A stretch of DNA of 23,550 nucleotides from the IMG/VR virus record IMGVR_UViG_3300005589_000108, positions 1 to 23,550 of that record; one strand, written 5' to 3'. Every line of letters starts with the position of its first letter. The first letter of the stretch is position 1. This document shows, piece after piece, positions 1 to 5,946 of this stretch. The translations under genes were made by a program, and so were the position numbers. The DNA comes from a virus. The notes beneath the pieces are model-generated. The model did not search any database. It saw only the letters and a program-made list of their open reading frames with translations, and was not told where the DNA came from.

Positions 1-125
1 TCTTGCCGCATACACTGAATAAATCTTTTTGCTTCCTCTTTATCGCCTTGTAACATAAAAGTGTGCGTGTCACTTTTTTTCGTAGTTTTAAGAAAAGCGA
101 TGATTTCATCTTTCGCTGCGGACAT
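1..125 (-). CDS. Hypothetical protein, partial (C-terminus outside window)
   Basis: The reading frame is open on the minus strand from an ATG at 125-123 to the window edge, giving 41 codons that begin MSAAKDEIIAFLKTTKK. A good Shine-Dalgarno (TAGGAGA, reverse complement of 134-140) lies 8-9 nt upstream, and a consensus-perfect sigma-70 promoter is at 174-202. Charged, probably helical N-terminus; no recognisable domain in the visible part. It is the first gene of its own transcription unit, separate from the 93-aa gene upstream, and two palindromic operators suggest tight control. Function unknown. Confidence 0.7.
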   Translation of the reverse strand, partial: MSAAKDEIIAFLKTTKKSDTHTFMLQGDKEEAKRFIQCMRQ

Positions 126-173
126 TTTTGTTTTCTCCTAAAACAATCTTAATTTATTTGATAATGAGCATAC

Positions 174-202
174 ATTATAACAGAATTCAACCCATTTGTC
201 AA
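174..202 (-). promoter_or_regulatory. Consensus-perfect sigma-70 promoter
   Basis: Read on the minus strand, TTGACA (202-197) is separated by exactly 17 nt from TATAAT (179-174). Both hexamers match the bacterial consensus. The predicted start is about 50 nt before the ATG of the gene leaving the left edge. This is the strongest host-type promoter in the window and fits an immediate-early or repressible gene. Confidence 0.9.
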
Positions 203-218
203 GTGGTAATTCACTTGA
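199..218. promoter_or_regulatory. Inverted repeat overlapping the -35 box (operator candidate)
   Basis: TCAAGTG and CACTTGA form a perfect 7-bp inverted repeat with a 6-nt spacer. The first arm overlaps the -35 hexamer of the 174-202 promoter, so a bound dimeric regulator would block RNA polymerase. Position and symmetry suggest an operator; the protein that binds is unknown. Confidence 0.5.
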
Positions 219-234
219 TTTTGTTTCTCCAGTT

Positions 235-254
235 GTTATTAACATGTTAATAAC
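235..254. promoter_or_regulatory. Perfect 20-bp palindrome (operator candidate, copy 1)
   Basis: GTTATTAACATGTTAATAAC is a perfect palindrome located 33 bp upstream of the -35 box of the leftward promoter. The same two half-sites recur at 7369-7389 with a spacer one base longer, upstream of the promoter of the packaging genes. Two copies beside two promoters suggest one shared dimeric DNA-binding regulator. Confidence 0.55.
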
Positions 255-257
255 ATA

Positions 258-539
258 CTATTTAACAAGCAAGTGTTTAAATTTCTGATACAAAAGTTCT
301 GTTCTTTTATCATCCCATTTATTAAATTCATCTAATGAATGAACATATTTATCTTGATTACTTGCATAAATACCACAACGATCACGTTCATGTTTATAAT
401 ATTTAAGATAAAGAAGCATTTGTTCTTGATCAAATTTTTCTTTTTCTAATTCTGTTAATCGTAAAGATGGAATACCCGTTCCAAAAATATGATGTTTTCT
501 TCTTTTTTCTTTATAAGTAAAAAATGTGCCGGTGTTCAT
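258..539 (-). CDS. Hypothetical 93-aa charged protein
   Basis: Small basic protein, rich in Lys, Glu, Tyr and His, with no membrane segment and no domain I recognise. The start ATG (539-537) overlaps the stop codon of the upstream 121-aa gene in an ATGA arrangement, which suggests translational coupling. It also has its own Shine-Dalgarno: GGGAG followed by ACACAAC before the ATG. The N-terminus (GTFFTYKEKRRKHHIF) weakly resembles ETFSAYQKRRQQ in the 79-aa gene of the same operon. That likeness is short and may be coincidental. Probably an accessory early phage protein; function unknown. Confidence 0.7.
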   Translation of the reverse strand: MNTGTFFTYKEKRRKHHIFGTGIPSLRLTELEKEKFDQEQMLLYLKYYKHERDRCGIYASNQDKYVHSLDEFNKWDDKRTELLYQKFKHLLVK

Positions 540-901
540 GTTGTGTCTCCCGTGTCGAGTAAATTAATAAAATATTTCAAATTTTTTATAAAATTATATC
601 GCGGTGTTCCACTTTCATAGTACCAAACAAATGAACTTAAATTAAAATCATTTTTTAAATCACTTTTCAAATAAATGTTTTTAATCTTTTTATTATTTTC
701 ATTTGAAAAACCATTTTCAATCACTTTTGTTAATTCAAAAATAGAAAGTGCGCAGCCAGGACAATATTGTTCATTGAGTTGTTCATTAAGTTGATCTGTT
801 TTTTCTTTTGAAAAAGAATCCCCAATTGCAATAGAAGGAGAATCAAAAACAACTGCAATCGGGGCGGCGCAAACTACGCAATGGAGGAGTTCGGGGTTCA
901 T
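536..901 (-). CDS. Hypothetical 121-aa protein with zinc-ribbon-like Cys pairs
   Basis: Near the N-terminus (CVVC, residues 8-11) and again at about 47-50 (CPGC) there are two CxxC pairs about 35 residues apart. This is the usual spacing of a treble-clef or zinc-ribbon fold, so the N-terminal half probably binds zinc. The C-terminal half is Asn/Lys/Phe-rich and unrecognised. The gene is coupled by a 4-nt overlap to the 93-aa gene downstream. Its start has no convincing Shine-Dalgarno; the upstream gap is occupied by the structured RNA at 929-1097, which may influence its expression. Zinc binding is inferred from cysteine spacing only, and the biological role is unknown. Confidence 0.7.
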   Translation of the reverse strand: MNPELLHCVVCAAPIAVVFDSPSIAIGDSFSKEKTDQLNEQLNEQYCPGCALSIFELTKVIENGFSNENNKKIKNIYLKSDLKNDFNLSSFVWYYESGTPRYNFIKNLKYFINLLDTGDTT

Positions 902-928
902 GTTTATGTTTTGGGTTTAAATTTCCAT

Positions 929-1097
929 AAATTCTTTAAACAATTGCTTGACAGAAAAACGAATTTTTCCCTTGTTATGTAACACTCACCACCCTAGGGT
1001 TGAGGCCCCCGCAAGCGGGGAACCCTAGAGTGTTGCCTGCCAGCATAACGGCGGCGCTTAGGCGAAATTCCCTGTAAAGCAATTCTTTCATGAATTT
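929..1097 (-). ncRNA. Structured intergenic RNA element, copy 1 (homologue of 12217-12374)
   Basis: On the minus strand this stretch folds into one long rod. Helices from outside to inside are: AAATTC/GAATTT (1097-1092 with 934-929), AATTGCTT/AAGCAATT (1084-1077 with 949-942), ACAG/CTGT, GAATTT/AAATTC, GTTATG/CATAAC (1049-1044 with 979-974), AACACTC/GAGTGTT (1034-1028 with 987-981), CTAGGGTT/AACCCTAG (1028-1021 with 1001-994), and an apical CCCCG-CTTG-CGGGG hairpin. It begins 9 nt after the stop of the 79-aa gene and ends 28 nt before the ATG of the 121-aa gene. It shares TAAGCG, CTTG loop and GGTGGTGAGTG motifs and the helix order with the + strand copy. An RNase III site, a translation element or a small RNA are all possible. 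Confidence 0.7.
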
Positions 1098-1105
1098 ACT
1101 TGTTA

Positions 1106-1345
1106 TTATGTCCGGCTATTTGTCAGTTCCATGCCGCGACGATATGGAATTCTAGCCGGTTGCATGAGTTCCGTTTTTCCTGGAGATACCTGTACAGGAA
1201 TTGGAAGCGCATGTTTATAAACTAAAACGCCATGCTTTAATTTATAATTGGTCAACTTGTTCATTTGTTGGCGGCGCTTTTGATAAGCAGAAAACGTTTC
1301 TTTTTCCGCATGGTTTCTGGCCGGATTTAGGTGTTTGTTTTTCAT
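1106..1345 (-). CDS. Hypothetical 79-aa basic protein
   Basis: I place the start at the ATG 1345-1343 (MKNKHLNPARNHAEKETF). It has an AAAGGA Shine-Dalgarno upstream and sits next to the stop of the 74-aa gene at 1347. A longer frame upstream would overlap that gene by about 100 nt and is unlikely. The protein is strongly basic, with ETFSAYQKRR near the N-terminus and a C-terminus rich in Pro and Arg. No membrane segment, no known domain. It belongs to the leftward operon containing the helicase, and its basic character would suit nucleic-acid binding, but that is inference. Confidence 0.65.
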   Translation of the reverse strand: MKNKHLNPARNHAEKETFSAYQKRRQQMNKLTNYKLKHGVLVYKHALPIPVQVSPGKTELMQPARIPYRRGMELTNSRT

Positions 1346-1346
1346 T

Positions 1347-1571
1347 TCACGTGTTTCCTTTAATTGCAATTCCACAAAGACAGGCATCACTTTCTGGCAT
1401 GTTAGGATGTACCAACAGAAAATTCCCGTCCGGGCATCGGTGCCAGCCATCGGCGATTTCTTCCTGTGTTAATGGAAGTTCGGGGTTTTCTTCCAGTTCC
1501 ATTACCCGGCGGAAAGAAATTTTAACTTTCTTTTCCGCATAACGGTTCACTTTGTATTGATTAAATGTCAT
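1347..1571 (-). CDS. Hypothetical 74-aa protein
   Basis: Starts at ATG 1571-1569 with a clear Shine-Dalgarno (TTCAGGAGAA, 6 nt spacer), almost identical to the one in front of the helicase gene. It follows the helicase stop by 18 nt. The sequence is acidic in the middle (ELEENPELPLTQEEIADGW), followed by a short segment with CPDG and CLCG cysteines. These three cysteines and two histidines could bind a metal, but the spacing does not match a motif I know. Cotranscribed with the replication genes; function unknown. Confidence 0.7.
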   Translation of the reverse strand: MTFNQYKVNRYAEKKVKISFRRVMELEENPELPLTQEEIADGWHRCPDGNFLLVHPNMPESDACLCGIAIKGNT

Positions 1572-1589
1572 GGTGTTTCTCCTGAATGA

Positions 1590-3488
1590 TTAGTGTAATA
1601 TCTCCTGTAGTTTCTCTTCGTTTACAATCTTTTCTGGTGCTGGCAAATTCGGGACTTCAGTAGTCTCGTTCGCTTCCAGTTCAATAAAGTACTTCATCTT
1701 TTCTTCTATTGTTTTCCCTTTGATTCTTTGTGATCTTAATGCTTGCGCTAGTCCTCTTTTATTACATAAAAGAATAACTCTTTTTTGTGCTCTTGTTACA
1801 GCAGTGTACAACCATTCTCTTGTTAACATATTCATATTGGCGGAATGCAATAGGATAACCACTGTCGGATATTCGCCGCCTTGCGACTTGTGACACGTTA
1901 TTGCATAGGAATGGGCCAGCTTTTTGAAAGCGCCCGCCGTTTGGAAAGTCACCGGCTCATCCACGTTTTGGAATTTCACTTTCATAATGTGACTAGCTTG
2001 GCGCTCGTTTTCATCTAATTCTTCTTCCGCAGTTTTTGCTTGTTCCTCTGCTTCGACTATTGCTAATTGATCTGAAAAATCCAGATTAGTATCATCAAAC
2101 ATATCATCGAAATTCTTTTCCGATAACATAGTTTGCGCTTCACCTTTAAAAGCGGGGTTCGGGCCGAGACTTTCAACAATTCCAACCATGCCGTTTGTCA
2201 ATCCAACACGTCTATCATTGTTTAAGATCATTACCTTGTCACCGATTGCAAACATAACTTGATGATACCCGGCTTTAATGATAATCCTAGGGTTTATCGG
2301 AATTCCGTTTACTTTCTTTACTGGATTGAAATACTTTACCAGTTTTTCATTGATGTGAGTTTGACCAATTACACTTTTGTTTTGTGGAACGATTAAAGAA
2401 TCTTCCATGGGATTAAATTTCCCTTTTTGGTGAAGTTTCTTTATCACGTTGCAAGTGTATTCTAGAGTATCTAGTGACCCTCCCGGTAAATCCAGAATCA
2501 AAAAACTCTGATCATCCTGTTCTGGTTCTTTTCCATGCAAAATGTCATAGGCGTTTGGAATGATTGCGCTATCGCCTTTTTGTCTGTGAATTTTCTCAAG
2601 CCCAAACGTTGGCCACCTATTCATGGCAAAACCTAAAACGCTTCTTCCTTGTACTGGCGGTATCTGGTTTATATCGCCCATCATTATCACGCGACAATCG
2701 TAAGGCAATGCAGCAATTAGATTATTCCAAAGTGTAATTGGAACGGTTCCGGTTTCATCAATGATAACGAATTTAAACGGGAGTTTATTTACGGCAGTGA
2801 AAGTTGGTGTAAAGATTCTTTTTTCTTTCCATTCACCAGTTTCTTTGTCTAGGTATTCTGTAACTTCAGGACAGTAGCCTAGCGCGCCGTGGATTGTATC
2901 GCACAATGCATGGTATTCTTTAGGTAAAGCACGCTTGATATTCTGTACGGCTTTTCCTGTGAATGAACAGATTAAAAGTCCAATGTGAAAATCGGGGACT
3001 GGTTTCCTATCTTTCTCAAGTCTGGCCTGATTTAAGTCAATTGTTGGAATTGTTTTCTCAATCTGTGCAATCAATTGTTTTGATACTGTTGTTTTACCTG
3101 TACCCGCGCCGCCAACAATACAGCCAAACTTTTCAAACTCCAATCCAATAAGTGCTTTGTGCTGATCTTTATCAAGATGGATATTGCTATCCATCATTGT
3201 TGAGGGTAGTGTGTCAGCAGTGAATTCTGGAGTTAAAACAATACCATCGGGCGCAATCGAATCGCCAGTTATATCTTTAAAGTTATCAGCGTCGAATGTT
3301 CTTTCAGCTTGTTTTTCTAGTTTCTTTTCCTGGCGTTCCCCAGCACGTTTTGTTAATCCTGTACCGAATAGGATATTGTGAGTTTTTTCTTCTGTTTGTT
3401 TGCGTTTTGTTTTTGCTGAGTTTAAAAGATCAGCAAACGACGGCGCGTTTGGATTTGATTTTGGTTTTGGATTTGGTTTCGGGGACAT
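1590..3488 (-). CDS. RecD/Dda-like superfamily 1 DNA helicase
   Basis: ATP-driven DNA helicase expected to act in phage replication or recombination. A complete SF1B motif set is visible: Walker A GGAGTGKT at about residues 126-133; motif Ia around 171-185; TIHGALGY near 198; Walker B VIIDE at 241-245; motif III GDINQIPPV at 271-279; the UvrD/RecD C-terminal motif CHKSQG at 532-537; and YTAVTRAQK with the arginine finger near 561-569. The N-terminal ~105 residues are Lys/Pro-rich and probably disordered. An acidic insertion lies at about 455-510 between the motor motifs. At 632 aa it is longer than T4 Dda (439 aa) and close to RecD (about 608 aa). Good Shine-Dalgarno AGGAGA before ATG 3488; 5 nt after the 94-aa gene. 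Family assignment is firm, exact role inferred. Confidence 0.93.
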   Translation of the reverse strand: MSPKPNPKPKSNPNAPSFADLLNSAKTKRKQTEEKTHNILFGTGLTKRAGERQEKKLEKQAERTFDADNFKDITGDSIAPDGIVLTPEFTADTLPSTMMDSNIHLDKDQHKALIGLEFEKFGCIVGGAGTGKTTVSKQLIAQIEKTIPTIDLNQARLEKDRKPVPDFHIGLLICSFTGKAVQNIKRALPKEYHALCDTIHGALGYCPEVTEYLDKETGEWKEKRIFTPTFTAVNKLPFKFVIIDETGTVPITLWNNLIAALPYDCRVIMMGDINQIPPVQGRSVLGFAMNRWPTFGLEKIHRQKGDSAIIPNAYDILHGKEPEQDDQSFLILDLPGGSLDTLEYTCNVIKKLHQKGKFNPMEDSLIVPQNKSVIGQTHINEKLVKYFNPVKKVNGIPINPRIIIKAGYHQVMFAIGDKVMILNNDRRVGLTNGMVGIVESLGPNPAFKGEAQTMLSEKNFDDMFDDTNLDFSDQLAIVEAEEQAKTAEEELDENERQASHIMKVKFQNVDEPVTFQTAGAFKKLAHSYAITCHKSQGGEYPTVVILLHSANMNMLTREWLYTAVTRAQKRVILLCNKRGLAQALRSQRIKGKTIEEKMKYFIELEANETTEVPNLPAPEKIVNEEKLQEILH

Positions 3489-3493
3489 GAATT

Positions 3494-3778
3494 TTATTCT
3501 CCTGAATTTTCCATTAAATTTAAAACCAGCTTTGCATCTTTCAGATTTTCTACGCTTTCAAAATGCAAGGCAATCGGATTAAAGAATCCAAATTCCTTTA
3601 CTGCAATCCACTCTGCATGGTCTTGATCAATTCCAAAGATAATCTGATAATGGTTATCATTATTTACAACGATAAAAGGGAATTTTCTGGTATTAACCAT
3701 GACATTTGTTTTATAGTATTTTTCTGCATCTTTTTTAGAAAATTGCTGCTGATCATACCATTGATTAATACTACTCAT
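3494..3778 (-). CDS. Hypothetical 94-aa protein, coupled to the 443-aa gene
   Basis: The ATG at 3778-3776 shares one base with the TAA of the upstream 443-aa gene (TAATG), so it is probably translated by re-initiation; no separate Shine-Dalgarno is evident. The protein is mixed alpha/beta with a probable strand-rich centre (FPFIVVNNDNHYQIIFG) and no cysteines, membrane segment or known motif. Its conserved-looking place between the 443-aa protein and the helicase suggests a replication accessory role. Function unknown. Confidence 0.7.
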   Translation of the reverse strand: MSSINQWYDQQQFSKKDAEKYYKTNVMVNTRKFPFIVVNNDNHYQIIFGIDQDHAEWIAVKEFGFFNPIALHFESVENLKDAKLVLNLMENSGE

Positions 3779-5109
3779 TAGAAAATACCCGCGAAAGGAT
3801 TAGAAGATTTTACTTTGGATGTCGGTTTTGGCGGCGCACCATCTGAATCGAATTCTTTTTCTTCTGCAAAATTATCTTTTGTTATGACTTTGGTTGCCGC
3901 TGCGCAGATTGTTTCAAATGCATCAATATCAAAGTTATCGCTTTGTTCTTGCATATCCTTGATTTTCTGTCGTTCTTTTCTGATATGTAAAGGTACTGGT
4001 GGATCATTATCGAGATGATCTCTCCGGCTATCCATTTTTTTCATGCTTGAAATCATTTCATCATCGAAAATCTCAAGCATATCGAATTTAATGCTTTCTT
4101 CCTGTGTTGCGTTTCTGATTTTCTTTTGGCGAAAATAGCTAGTATCACCACAAAGCGCATTCTTTATCATTGCCAGGTCAATTAAATATAATTGCTGTTC
4201 TTGCAATATCTCGCCGCGTTTTACTTTGCAGTGTGATTTAATGAGGTTGTAAATCTCAGCTTTTAATTGACTGGTAAATTCATTGAATTGTTCTTGATTT
4301 TTTACTACATCGAACAAACTTAGGAAAACTACTTTATTGGTTGTTATTCCTTTGTTATCGACGTACAGGGTTTTCTTGTGCAATTGACTGATAGCTGAAT
4401 TTCCGGCAGCCGACAATCCCAGATAGCGCCTCAATAGTTCATTACAGTAAACAATACTCGTGAGATTGATTGTTTTATTTTGTAATGCTTCATTAATTTC
4501 AATTAAAGTTTCCGGACTAGAATTAAAGAATTTATTGGCTGCTATTATCCAATAAAGAACCGGGTTTTTATCATTCAATTCCCGTAAATTCTCAGGATTA
4601 TTGTAAATTGTTATCGGATGGTAATGCTTTTCGGTTTTTCTTTTTAACTTTAAAAATTCCTTTGTTTTTTCGACGCCTAATAACTTAATGCTTTCCTGGA
4701 CCATCTGATTGCTGTATTCAAATAGAAAAGCGCCCGACTTCGAGCAGTACACTTTTGTTAACTCTATCAGTTCCCCATCAAACAAATTAACTAATTCGCT
4801 AATGTTGTCTTGATCGTTTTCAATATCATTTGTTCTTTTAGTAATTGTATTTTGAATATTGTTCTCAAATCCTGCTCTTTCGGCTTCCTTTGTTCTTATC
4901 TTTAATGTCTCACTACTAACAGTAGTTAATTTTTCGTACTTTCCCTGTATCTCACTATCCTGTAACTTCCTTTGTTGCTCTTTTAACCACGCTTCCTTCC
5001 GCAGTCGTTTACCGCTTGGTGTAATGTGGTTTCTTGTTTGGTTATTCCTTACTAACACATTACTATTCCGTTTTTTTCTGCCTTTCAATTTTGCTGTATT
5101 TTTTGCCAT
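3778..5109 (-). CDS. Unrecognised 443-aa protein, first gene of the replication operon
   Basis: I choose ATG 5109-5107 (MAKNTAKLKGRKKRN) because it has AAAGGAG seven nt upstream. The longer frame starting at 5184 would begin inside the promoter at 5156-5184. Residues 1-60 are very basic (KGRKKRN, GKRLRKEAWLKEQQRK), then a charged linker and a long, mostly helical middle. The tail is acidic and ends in SSNPFAGIF, a short hydrophobic C-terminal peptide of the kind used for protein docking. No nuclease, polymerase or nucleotide-binding motif is visible. It is the first gene leftward of the origin-like region and coupled to the helicase genes, so an initiator, helicase loader or other DNA-binding replication protein is plausible but unproven. 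Confidence 0.75.
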   Translation of the reverse strand: MAKNTAKLKGRKKRNSNVLVRNNQTRNHITPSGKRLRKEAWLKEQQRKLQDSEIQGKYEKLTTVSSETLKIRTKEAERAGFENNIQNTITKRTNDIENDQDNISELVNLFDGELIELTKVYCSKSGAFLFEYSNQMVQESIKLLGVEKTKEFLKLKRKTEKHYHPITIYNNPENLRELNDKNPVLYWIIAANKFFNSSPETLIEINEALQNKTINLTSIVYCNELLRRYLGLSAAGNSAISQLHKKTLYVDNKGITTNKVVFLSLFDVVKNQEQFNEFTSQLKAEIYNLIKSHCKVKRGEILQEQQLYLIDLAMIKNALCGDTSYFRQKKIRNATQEESIKFDMLEIFDDEMISSMKKMDSRRDHLDNDPPVPLHIRKERQKIKDMQEQSDNFDIDAFETICAAATKVITKDNFAEEKEFDSDGAPPKPTSKVKSSNPFAGIF

Positions 5110-5155
5110 GCTGTATTCTCCTTTCACTCTGTCTTTCTGTTTTGTTTGAACCCCC

Positions 5156-5184
5156 ACTATACCACACTTTCCCTTTGTAATCAA
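5156..5184 (-). promoter_or_regulatory. Sigma-70 promoter of the leftward operon
   Basis: On the minus strand TTGATT (5184-5179) and TATAGT (5161-5156) are separated by 17 nt. Transcription would begin about 40 nt before the ATG at 5109, upstream of the AAAGGAG ribosome site. This placement argues for the shorter 443-aa start. Confidence 0.7.
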
Positions 5185-5271
5185 TAGGCTTTCCCGTTTA
5201 TTTTCGTGTTTTCCTTATTATTTTCATTCCCTCTTTTCATAATAACCCAATTCCTTTCCTAACAAATAACA

Positions 5272-5351
5272 TAACCTTTCCTAACATCCATTTTGGCCCC
5301 TCCTGGCTACAATCCTAATCCTAATCGACCCCTTAAAACACTCAAACTACG
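5272..5351 (-). repeat. Left arm of imperfect inverted repeat
   Basis: The + strand of this arm shares ordered blocks with the reverse complement of 5575-5656: TAACCTTTCCT, CCAT, CCCCTCC, AATCCTAATCG, CCCCTTA, CACTC, AAAC and CG. The blocks keep the same order over about 80 bp with small indels. Outside it (5229-5285) two ~22-bp units carry GTTAGGAAAGG on the minus strand, continuing the similarity to the right side. It appears to be a diverged duplication facing the opposite way. Confidence 0.7.
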
Positions 5352-5417
5352 TTTTGAGGCCAATCAAGGCATGATTTTACTCTTTTTCACTCTATTTAAT
5401 CTTACTCTATAGGAATA

Positions 5418-5480
5418 TAGACCCCACCCAAAATTTTAAATACAAATTATATTCTTCTAATTTCTTTATAGGGGGGTCTA
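5418..5480. repeat. AT-rich core bounded by TAGACCCC / GGGGTCTA
   Basis: TAGACCCC (5418-5425) and GGGGTCTA (5473-5480) are perfect inverted repeats. They enclose about 47 bp that are almost entirely A/T. To the left, TTACTCT-type boxes occur at 5377, 5387 and 5402; they are inverted copies of the AGAGTAA part of the right-hand repeats. An easily melted segment between symmetric boxes is what a DNA unwinding element looks like. Confidence 0.5.
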
Positions 5481-5484
5481 ATCT

Positions 5485-5570
5485 ATTGGTGTATATAGAG
5501 TAATATTGATCGGTGTATATAGGGTAATATTAATTGGTGTATACGGCGGTATTGTATTGGTGTATAAACC
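5485..5570 (+). repeat. Four ~24-bp direct repeats (iteron-like)
   Basis: The core ATTGGTGTATA recurs at 5485, 5509, 5533 and 5556 (spacing 24, 24, 23). Units 1 and 2 agree at 21 of 24 positions, units 3 and 4 are more diverged, and the last is cut short. Spacing of about two helical turns would place bound proteins on one face of the DNA. Candidate binding sites for a phage initiator or regulator. Confidence 0.7.
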
Positions 5571-5574
5571 AGAC

Positions 5575-5656
5575 CGCGTTTAGAGTGCTCTAAGGGGGCA
5601 AGTACGATTAGGATTATGGTAGGGAGGGGTGAAATCCCATGGAAGGAAAGGTTAGG
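5575..5656 (+). repeat. Right arm of imperfect inverted repeat
   Basis: Counterpart of 5272-5351, in the opposite orientation. It includes TTAGAG-TG-CTCTAA, a small perfect hairpin next to the G-run at 5593-5597. The left arm has a comparable CTCAAA/TTTGAG hairpin in the same place, so hairpin position is kept although the bases differ. Confidence 0.7.
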
Positions 5657-5698
5657 TTAGTTGTTATGTTAGTTGTTAGGTTATATGTTAGGTTATTA
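5651..5698 (+). repeat. Four 12-bp direct repeats, GTTAGGTTA-type
   Basis: GTTAGGTTA, GTTATGTTA, GTTAGGTTA and GTTAGGTTA start at 5651, 5663, 5675 and 5687, exactly 12 bp apart. They lie immediately outside the right arm of the inverted repeat. Related GTTAGG and GTTATGTTA words occur in mirror orientation left of the left arm. Confidence 0.8.
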
Positions 5699-5867
5699 TC
5701 TTCCATGTTTTCTATTCCCTGTTGTTATTAAACATTGGTATGTTGTGCTAGTACCGCGTAATTTGCCAAAGAAATGACGGTTTTGTTGCGAAATCCCTGA
5801 TTTATCCAGGAAAACCATTTATTTTTCGTTTATTTCGGTTTATTTCCTTGAATCGCTAGCAATCGGC

Positions 5868-5892
5868 TTGACACCTGCTATACTTATATATT
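5868..5892 (+). promoter_or_regulatory. Probable rightward promoter, extended -10 type
   Basis: TGCTATACT (5876-5884) matches an extended -10 element. TTGACA at 5868-5873 is present but too close to it (5 nt) and 13 nt from an alternative TATATT (5887-5892), so the usual -35/-10 spacing is not met. The strong ribosome site and structured leader that follow support transcription starting here; exact start uncertain. Confidence 0.45.
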
Positions 5893-5934
5893 GGTGGAGC
5901 AATTCAGCCCCACCAGCCAACCGGCCCCAGGGCC
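5892..5934 (+). promoter_or_regulatory. Structured GC-rich 5' leader of the 269-aa gene
   Basis: TGGTGG (5892-5897) pairs with CCACCA (5910-5915). A second small hairpin, GGCC-CCAG-GGCC, follows at 5923-5934, just before the AGGAG ribosome site (5937-5941). Stable 5' hairpins are known to protect abundant phage mRNAs; that role is inferred here. Confidence 0.45.
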
Positions 5935-5946
5935 ACAGGAGACAAC

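Larger units (their letters stand above)
5185..5867. other. Non-coding divergent control region, candidate replication origin
   Basis: No coding sequence is supported in these ~680 bp, which separate the leftward and rightward operons. Listed separately below are two inverted homologous arms, an AT-rich core flanked by short inverted repeats, and two arrays of direct repeats. Both recognisable promoters lie outside it, so its repeats are not needed simply to make promoters. This architecture resembles an iteron-type origin. No DnaA box cluster was seen; initiator binding is inference. Confidence 0.5.

Noticed and set aside
975-1091. 38-codon minus-strand ORF (MKELLYREFRLSAAVML...)
   Set aside because: It has no Shine-Dalgarno and runs through the base-paired structured RNA, which better explains the sequence.
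1201-1542. 113-codon + strand ORF
   Set aside because: Opposite strand of the 74- and 79-aa genes, which have ribosome sites and sit in an operon. Product is Cys/Ser/Phe-rich and unlike a real protein.
5485-5698. CRISPR array
   Set aside because: The repeats are short, contiguous and diverged, with no unique spacers and no cas genes.
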